A stretch of DNA of 64,000 nucleotides from Bradyrhizobium zhengyangense. Its GTDB lineage: Bacteria > Pseudomonadota > Alphaproteobacteria > Rhizobiales > Xanthobacteraceae. Position numbers and translations under genes: made by a program. The DNA lies in assembly GCF_022012435.1 (NCBI RefSeq), contig NZ_JAKLUA010000005.1, positions 62,001-126,000 on the forward strand. Direction: 5' to 3'. The first letter of the stretch is position 1. Each line of letters starts with the position of its first letter. This document shows, piece after piece, positions 59,761 through 64,000 of the stretch. The notes beneath the pieces are model-generated. The model made no database searches. It had not been told where the DNA came from and saw nothing but the letters and a program-made list of their open reading frames with translations.

Positions 59761-61587
59761 TCACGCCCCCTCGAACTGTAACCTCGCCAGCCTCGCATAA
59801 AGCCCGTTCGCCGCGACGAGCTCGGCATGGGTGCCCTGCTCGACGATCCTGCCCTGGTCCATCACCAGGATGCGGTCGCAGGACAAGACGGTGGCGAGGC
59901 GATGCGCGATGACGAGCGTGGTGCGGTGCTTCATCAGCTCTTCGAGCGCGGTCTGCACCAGCGTCTCGCTTTCGGCATCGAGTGCGGAGGTCGCTTCATC
60001 GAGCAGCAGCAGCGGCGCATCGCGCAGGATGGCGCGTGCGATGGCGATGCGCTGGCGCTGGCCGCCAGACAGCGTCACGCCGCGCTCGCCGAGTGGCGTG
60101 TCAAAGCCTTCGGGCAGGCGGCGGATGAACTCGCTGGCATGCGCGAGATCGGCGGCACGCTCGACCTCGGCATCATCAGCATCGGGCCGGCCGAAGCGGA
60201 TGTTTTCACGGGCGCTGGCGGCAAACACGTTGGATTCCTGCGGCACCAAAGCGATGCGCGAGCGGAAGTCGCGCGGATCGGCGGACCTCACCGGCACGCC
60301 ATCGAGCGAGATCGAACCGCCGCGTGGATCGTAGAAGCGCAGCAGCAAATGGAAGATCGTGCTCTTGCCGGCGCCGGACGGGCCGACGATCGCGACCTTC
60401 TCGCCAGGACGCACCGCGAACGACACGGCGTCGAGCACGTTGACATCGGGCCGCGCGGGATAGGCAAAGCTGACCCGATCGAAGCCGACCTCGCCGCGCC
60501 CCGGCACGGGCAGCACGCGCGGCGCCGCGGGCGCTGCGATTTCCGGCTTCACATGCAAAATCTCGAACAGGCGTTCGGCGGCGCCTGATGCCGCCGACAC
60601 CTCGCCCCAGACCTCGCTGAGCTGGCCGAGGCCTGCGGCCGCGAAGGCCGCATAGAGCACGAACTGGCCGAGCCGGCCCGGCGTGATCGTGCCGGTCAGC
60701 ACGTCATGCGAGCCGATCCAGAGGATGCCGACCACGCTTGCGAACACGATGAAGATGACGATGGCGGTGAGAACCGCGCGGGCCTGTGTCGACGTGCGCG
60801 CGGCCTCATAGGCCTGTTCGACCTCACCGCCAAAGCGGTTCGCCGCAAGCCCTTCGCTGGTATAGGCCTGCACGGTTCGGATCGCGCCGACCAGCTCGCC
60901 GGCATAGGCGGACGCATCCGCCAGCGTGTCCTGCGCATTGCGCGACAGCCGCCGCACCCAGCGCCCGAACGCGACCAGCGGCAGCACGATCAGCGGGATC
61001 GCCAGCAGTACGAAGCCTGAGAGACGCGGGCTGGTGATCACCATCATCGCTGCCGCGCCGAAGAACATCATCAGATTGCGCAGCGCGATCGACACGGAGG
61101 CGCCGACGGCGGATTTGATCTGCGTCGTGTCGGCCGTGAGCCGCGACACCAGTTCGCCGCTGCGCGCGGAGTCGAAGAAGGAGGGCGACAGCGAGAGCAG
61201 ATGCGCAAACACGTCGCGCCGGAGATCGGCGACGATGCGCTCGCCGATCGTCATCACGAGGTAGTAGCGCGATGCGCTCGCGAGCGCGAGCACGGCAACG
61301 ACCGCGATCATCACCGAGAAGTAATTGTTGATCATCGCGATGCCTTCGGGCGTCAGCCCGAAATCGATCATCCGGCGCACCGCGACCGGCACCAGCAGTG
61401 TGGTCAGCGCCGCAATCGTCAGCGCAACGAAGGCAAGCGCCGCGCGGCCGCGATAGCGGGCGACGTAGGGCGCGAGCGCCATCAGCGGCCGCAGCTTGGC
61501 CCGGCCCTTGGCCGGTTGCTCGATCAGTTCGGCTTCGATCGACGGGGCCTCTGCGGGCCCGGTTTCAAGCCGTTCAACAGCGCTCAT
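59761..61587 (-). CDS. ABC transporter ATP-binding/permease (MsbA-like exporter)
   Basis: The 608-residue half-transporter (ATG 61587) has six membrane helices (about 45-330) and a nucleotide-binding domain with Walker A GPSGAGKST, signature TLSGGQRQ, Walker B LLLLDEATSALDAE and H-loop VIAHRL. As a homodimer it exports lipids or drugs. A longer reading from 61647 is unlikely. It is convergent with the small gene at 59478. Confidence 0.92.
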   Translation of the reverse strand: MSAVERLETGPAEAPSIEAELIEQPAKGRAKLRPLMALAPYVARYRGRAALAFVALTIAALTTLLVPVAVRRMIDFGLTPEGIAMINNYFSVMIAVVAVLALASASRYYLVMTIGERIVADLRRDVFAHLLSLSPSFFDSARSGELVSRLTADTTQIKSAVGASVSIALRNLMMFFGAAAMMVITSPRLSGFVLLAIPLIVLPLVAFGRWVRRLSRNAQDTLADASAYAGELVGAIRTVQAYTSEGLAANRFGGEVEQAYEAARTSTQARAVLTAIVIFIVFASVVGILWIGSHDVLTGTITPGRLGQFVLYAAFAAAGLGQLSEVWGEVSAASGAAERLFEILHVKPEIAAPAAPRVLPVPGRGEVGFDRVSFAYPARPDVNVLDAVSFAVRPGEKVAIVGPSGAGKSTIFHLLLRFYDPRGGSISLDGVPVRSADPRDFRSRIALVPQESNVFAASARENIRFGRPDADDAEVERAADLAHASEFIRRLPEGFDTPLGERGVTLSGGQRQRIAIARAILRDAPLLLLDEATSALDAESETLVQTALEELMKHRTTLVIAHRLATVLSCDRILVMDQGRIVEQGTHAELVAANGLYARLARLQFEGA

Positions 61588-61789
61588 TGGAATCCGACCA
61601 AAAGAGAGACGTTGGCTCCACATAGGCCGCTGCACGGGGCGAGGCAAATCCGGGATGTACCGTAGGGGACGGCCCGGTTCTCAAGTCCCCACAATGGCTT
61701 GTTTTAAGGGGGGCTGTGAGGTATAGACCCGGCCAAATCCGTCATTCGATAGCCACTCAAGCAAGGCGCCGGGCGCCCTAGGAATTGCC

Positions 61790-62017
61790 ATGAAAGCCGA
61801 GATTCATCCGAATTATCATACGATTAAGGTCGTCATGACCGACGGAACCGAGTACCTGACCCGCTCCACCTGGGGCAAGGAAGGTGACACGCTGAACCTC
61901 GACATCGACCCGAAGTCGCACCCGGCCTGGACCGGCGGCAACGCCCAGATCATGGATCGCGGCGGCCGCGTCTCGCGCTTCCAGAAGAAGTTTTCGGGCT
62001 TCCTCAAAAAGGATTGA
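61790..62017 (+). CDS. rpmE: 50S ribosomal protein L31, cysteine-free type
   Basis: The 75-residue protein matches L31 (MKAEIHPNYHTIKVVMTDGT, YLTRSTWGKEG, SHPAWTGG, FQKKFSGFL) but has none of the zinc-binding cysteines of the C+ type. Such C- forms are usual in alphaproteobacteria. It ends in a strong terminator. Confidence 0.96.
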   Translation: MKAEIHPNYHTIKVVMTDGTEYLTRSTWGKEGDTLNLDIDPKSHPAWTGGNAQIMDRGGRVSRFQKKFSGFLKKD

Positions 62018-62044
62018 TCCGGCCGGCAAGGCGGGAACGAAAAA

Positions 62045-62077
62045 CGCCCCCGGGAGACCGGGGGCGTGTTTGTTTTT
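62045..62077 (+). terminator. Intrinsic terminator of rpmE
   Basis: CGCCCCCGG pairs with CCGGGGGCG around GAGA and is followed by TGTTTGTTTTT. Confidence 0.95.
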
Positions 62078-62083
62078 CCGCAT

Positions 62084-62162
62084 GTCATTCCGGGGCGGTC
62101 CGCGGGACCGAACCGGAATCTCGAGATTCCGGGTTCGATGCTTCGCATCGCCCCGGAATGAC
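62084..62162. repeat. Palindromic repeat (GTCATTCCGG family)
   Basis: It starts GTCATTCCGGGGCG and ends CCCCGGAATGAC, with the internal palindrome GGAATCTCGAGATTCC as at 42571-42648. Confidence 0.75.
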
Positions 62163-62169
62163 GAAAAGC

Positions 62170-62679
62170 TTACCGCTCGAACGCGGCCTTCAATGCGTTG
62201 AGGTGCGGCACCAGCGGGTTGCCGATCGCGATGTGGTCGGCCGGCGGGGTGTGGATCGAGCTATCGAGCCGGCGCACGCGGGTCTGCAGGCTCATCGAGC
62301 GATGGATCAAATCCTGGAGCTGCGTCGGCAGCTTCTCGATGGTGTCGGAGGGACCGGGATCGGCGGCGGTGAGCTTGACCTTGGTCTTCTCGCGGTTGGC
62401 CTGGACCAGCGTCATCTCGCCTTCCTTCACGGCACGGTGCAACAGCAGCCATGAGGCGAGCTGCATCAGGCGCGTGGTGAGGCGCATGCTCTCGGTCGCG
62501 TAGGTGAGGCTGACGGCCCGGTCGAGCGCCTTGGCCTCGGTGCGGCCGGCACCGTCGAGATAAGCGGCGGTCTCTTCGACGAGATCCATGCCCTCGCGGA
62601 ACAGGACGCCGAACGCCGCAGAATTGGTGAACCGCTCGCTGAGTTGAACGAGAGCGCCGTCGGCTTGCAAACGTTCCAT
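62170..62679 (-). CDS. DUF1465 family protein
   Basis: The 169-residue protein (MERLQADGALVQLSERFTNS) is helical, with YLDGAGRTEAKALDR and RLMQLASWLLLHRAVKEGEM. It belongs to a conserved alphaproteobacterial family whose members are tied to cell-cycle regulation in some species. No catalytic motif is seen. The gene is single, with a 160-bp gap to the next element upstream. Confidence 0.85.
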   Translation of the reverse strand: MERLQADGALVQLSERFTNSAAFGVLFREGMDLVEETAAYLDGAGRTEAKALDRAVSLTYATESMRLTTRLMQLASWLLLHRAVKEGEMTLVQANREKTKVKLTAADPGPSDTIEKLPTQLQDLIHRSMSLQTRVRRLDSSIHTPPADHIAIGNPLVPHLNALKAAFER

Positions 62680-62830
62680 GGTTAACGCCCCTTACGCAAC
62701 TGTTTACCTGTCCGGCTTTTGCGCCGGCTTATGATGAACAAATCATTGCGCGGGGGGATCGCGGAGTCCAGCGGCAAGCGCGGATATGGTTTCCGCGGGT
62801 CGTTCCGAGGAACTCAACCGGAAATGGAGG

Positions 62831-62859
62831 AAAAAAAGAGCCGCCGGAGACCGGCGGCT
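62831..62859 (-). terminator. Intrinsic terminator on the minus strand
   Basis: A perfect 9-bp stem, 3-base loop and a run of seven T on the minus strand make this a strong terminator. It ends either the candidate small RNA or read-through from the DUF1192 gene. Confidence 0.85.
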
Positions 62860-62950
62860 TTGAAAGTTGATAACAGGGAGGCGTCAAACAGAGTGGACAG
62901 GAGCCACTCGGTGTCCAAACGAGGACAGTTCCAGTCATAAACTCGAAAGC
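62831..62950 (-). ncRNA. Candidate small RNA ending in an intrinsic terminator
   Basis: On the minus strand the stem AGCCGCCGG/CCGGCGGCT (62839-62859, 3-base loop) is followed by CTTTTTTT. No minus-strand protein gene ends within 300 bp upstream. The preceding minus-strand sequence contains CGCCTCCCTGTT, a possible anti-Shine-Dalgarno patch. The 5' end is a guess. Confidence 0.35.
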
Positions 62951-63021
62951 TTAATGGTGCGTAAACGAACGATTATTTTGAGGGTTCGTTAGGCATGTCG
63001 GCCAGTGGACGAGTGTCTCTC

Positions 63022-63142
63022 CGTCGTCGCCCCGGCGGCCGGGGCCCATAACCACGGGAGGCGTGGTCGCACGAGCAGGTAACTCGGAGTCATCGCCCAA
63101 TGACCTGCACGGAGTATGGGTCCCGGCCTTCGCCAGGACGAC
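63022..63142. repeat. Palindromic repeat pair (CCGGGAC family)
   Basis: The left end CGTCGTCGCCCCGGCGGCCG and the right end GGCCTTCGCCAGGACGAC are approximately inverted, with an inner pair CCCATA/TATGGG. It resembles 36321-36443. Confidence 0.6.
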
Positions 63143-63162
63143 AGACATTGGTTTGACGACGA

Positions 63163-63354
63163 CTACGTCTTGAAAAAGCTGTTCGCCGCATCGCGCGAGG
63201 AGCGCTTCTTGGTGGCGGCTTCTTCCAGTCTTGCGATCTCGGTCTTGAGCAAGGAGACGCGCTCGGTCAGTTCCTCGACCGACAACAGTGAGAGATCCTG
63301 TCCGATCTCGTGGGTGACCTTCTTGCGCGGGCGGTCGTCGTCTTCCATCGGCAT
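63163..63354 (-). CDS. DUF1192 family protein (63 aa)
   Basis: The short protein (MPMEDDDRPRKKVTHEIGQD) ends with a helix (ELTERVSLLKTEIARLEEA) and SRDAANSFFK, the usual DUF1192 layout. The start is the ATG at 63354 or two codons on; a longer reading from 63387 is less likely. Function unknown. It is divergent from the quinone oxidoreductase gene, as in related genomes. Confidence 0.85.
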   Translation of the reverse strand: MPMEDDDRPRKKVTHEIGQDLSLLSVEELTERVSLLKTEIARLEEAATKKRSSRDAANSFFKT

Positions 63355-63481
63355 CGTCGTTCCTCCTGCGTCCGCCGACCGGACCACACCGCTTGATACA
63401 CGGCTTGGGCGGTTGCCAGTCCGGACTGCGCTGGCTAATCAAAGGCCTCGTTTCCCTCGCACCTTTGCTCAAGGACACATC

Positions 63482-64000
63482 ATGGACAAGCTGCCCGCGC
63501 AAATGACCGTGGTCGCCATCTCCAAGCCCGGTGGACCGGAGGTGCTGCTGCCGGAACGGCGGGCTGTGCCGCAGCCCGGTCCTGACGAGATCCTGGTCAA
63601 GGTGCAGGCCGCCGGCGTCAACCGGCCCGACGTGGCGCAGCGCTCCGGCGCCTATCCGCCACCACCCGGCGCCAGCGACCTGCCCGGCCTCGAGATCGCA
63701 GGTGAAGTGGTCGCGGTCGGCAGCAACGCCAAGCGGCACAAGATCGGCGACAAGATCATGTCGCTGGTCGCCGGCGGCGGTTATGCGCAGTATTGCATCG
63801 CACAGGACGCCCAGGCCATGAGCGTGCCCCCGGCCCTGTCGATTAGGGAAGCCGGTGCGCTGCCGGAAACCCTGATGACGGTCTGGCACAATGTGTTCGA
63901 GCGCGGCGGCCTGAAAGCCGGCGAGACGCTGCTGATCCACGGCGGCTCCTCAGGCATCGGCACCATGGCGATCCAGCTCGCGAAGGCGTTCGGTGCAAAG
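63482..64000 (+). CDS. NAD(P)H quinone oxidoreductase (PIG3/QOR type), 3' part outside the window
   Basis: The visible 173 residues start MDKLPAQMTVVAISKPGGPE and show the GroES-like fold (VKVQAAGVNRPDVAQRSGAY), VAVGSNAKRHKIGDKIMSLV, and the beginning of the Rossmann fold (LLIHGGSSGIGTMAIQLAK). This is a zinc-free medium-chain dehydrogenase that reduces quinones with NADPH. The gene continues past the right edge. Confidence 0.9.
   Translation, partial: MDKLPAQMTVVAISKPGGPEVLLPERRAVPQPGPDEILVKVQAAGVNRPDVAQRSGAYPPPPGASDLPGLEIAGEVVAVGSNAKRHKIGDKIMSLVAGGGYAQYCIAQDAQAMSVPPALSIREAGALPETLMTVWHNVFERGGLKAGETLLIHGGSSGIGTMAIQLAKAFGAK

Larger units (their letters stand above)
62680..63162. other. Intergenic region with a candidate small RNA and a repeat
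   Basis: These 483 bp contain no convincing protein gene. They hold the minus-strand terminator at 62831-62859, an upstream stretch that may be a small RNA (62831-62950), and the palindromic repeat at 63022-63142. Confidence 0.5.

Overview
The window looks like chromosome from a Bradyrhizobium-type alphaproteobacterium (Hyphomicrobiales). The DNA is GC-rich. The gene neighbourhoods ruvC-ruvA-ruvB with yebC, DUF4164-zapA-6S RNA-5-FCL, and tkt-gap-pgk-fba are typical of that group. GTG starts and ATGA stop/start overlaps are common, and gaps between core genes carry several families of short palindromic repeats. No rRNA, tRNA or CRISPR array was seen. The species is inferred from recognised protein families only.

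Layout. 1-4713: a D-carbamoylase/amino-acid ABC transporter operon, a divergent LysR regulator with a class I amidotransferase, and a DUF1348 gene. 4791-5162: the 3' part of a chromosomal ybgC-type thioesterase gene. 5155-24044: an 18.9-kb genomic island inserted inside that gene. 24037-24122: the 5' part of the same gene. 24191-28265: metallophosphoesterase, ruvBAC, yebC. 28474-31765: two soluble chemotaxis receptors. 32300-36278: an iorA/iorB-type molybdenum hydroxylase with a triheme cytochrome c. 36579-39092: ymdB-like gene, 5-FCL, 6S RNA, zapA, DUF4164. 39392-48974: tkt, gap, pgk, class II and class I aldolases, a ThiE-like gene, a SEL1 protein and an IMPase-like gene. 49001-64000: an AAA ATPase, an RND efflux pair, CFA synthase with DUF1295, a MotA-like/OmpA-like pair, GNAT, an MsbA-like ABC exporter, rpmE, DUF1465, DUF1192 and a partial quinone oxidoreductase.

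The island is the most interesting part. A large serine recombinase at its right end has inserted it into ybgC between directly repeated 8-bp cores CCGGAAAA. The insertion separates the catalytic N-terminus of YbgC from its body. The island carries its own full-length ybgC (5858-6313), and in that copy the 8 bp matching the crossover core differ at 5 of 8 positions while the flanks are conserved. The element therefore appears to destroy its target gene and bring a recombination-resistant replacement. The recombinase reading frame also crosses the attachment site, so its last residues and stop codon come from host DNA when integrated and from the island left end when circular.

The right half of the island has a leftward phage-like module: a winged-helix replication protein whose gene contains an iteron-like array, an AlpA-type protein, a protease-major capsid fusion and a DUF2190 protein. 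I recognised no terminase, portal or tail gene. This fits a capsid-carrying satellite or a decayed prophage. The left half is cargo: a methyltransferase, an adenylate cyclase-TPR protein, small secreted proteins and several broken genes, including a frameshifted excisionase, an ATPase/PIN remnant and a split membrane protein.

Elsewhere, a repeated CGTCA-N5-TGACG palindrome lies upstream of iorAB, one of the soluble chemoreceptors has a PilZ-like insert, and two candidate small RNAs are seen.
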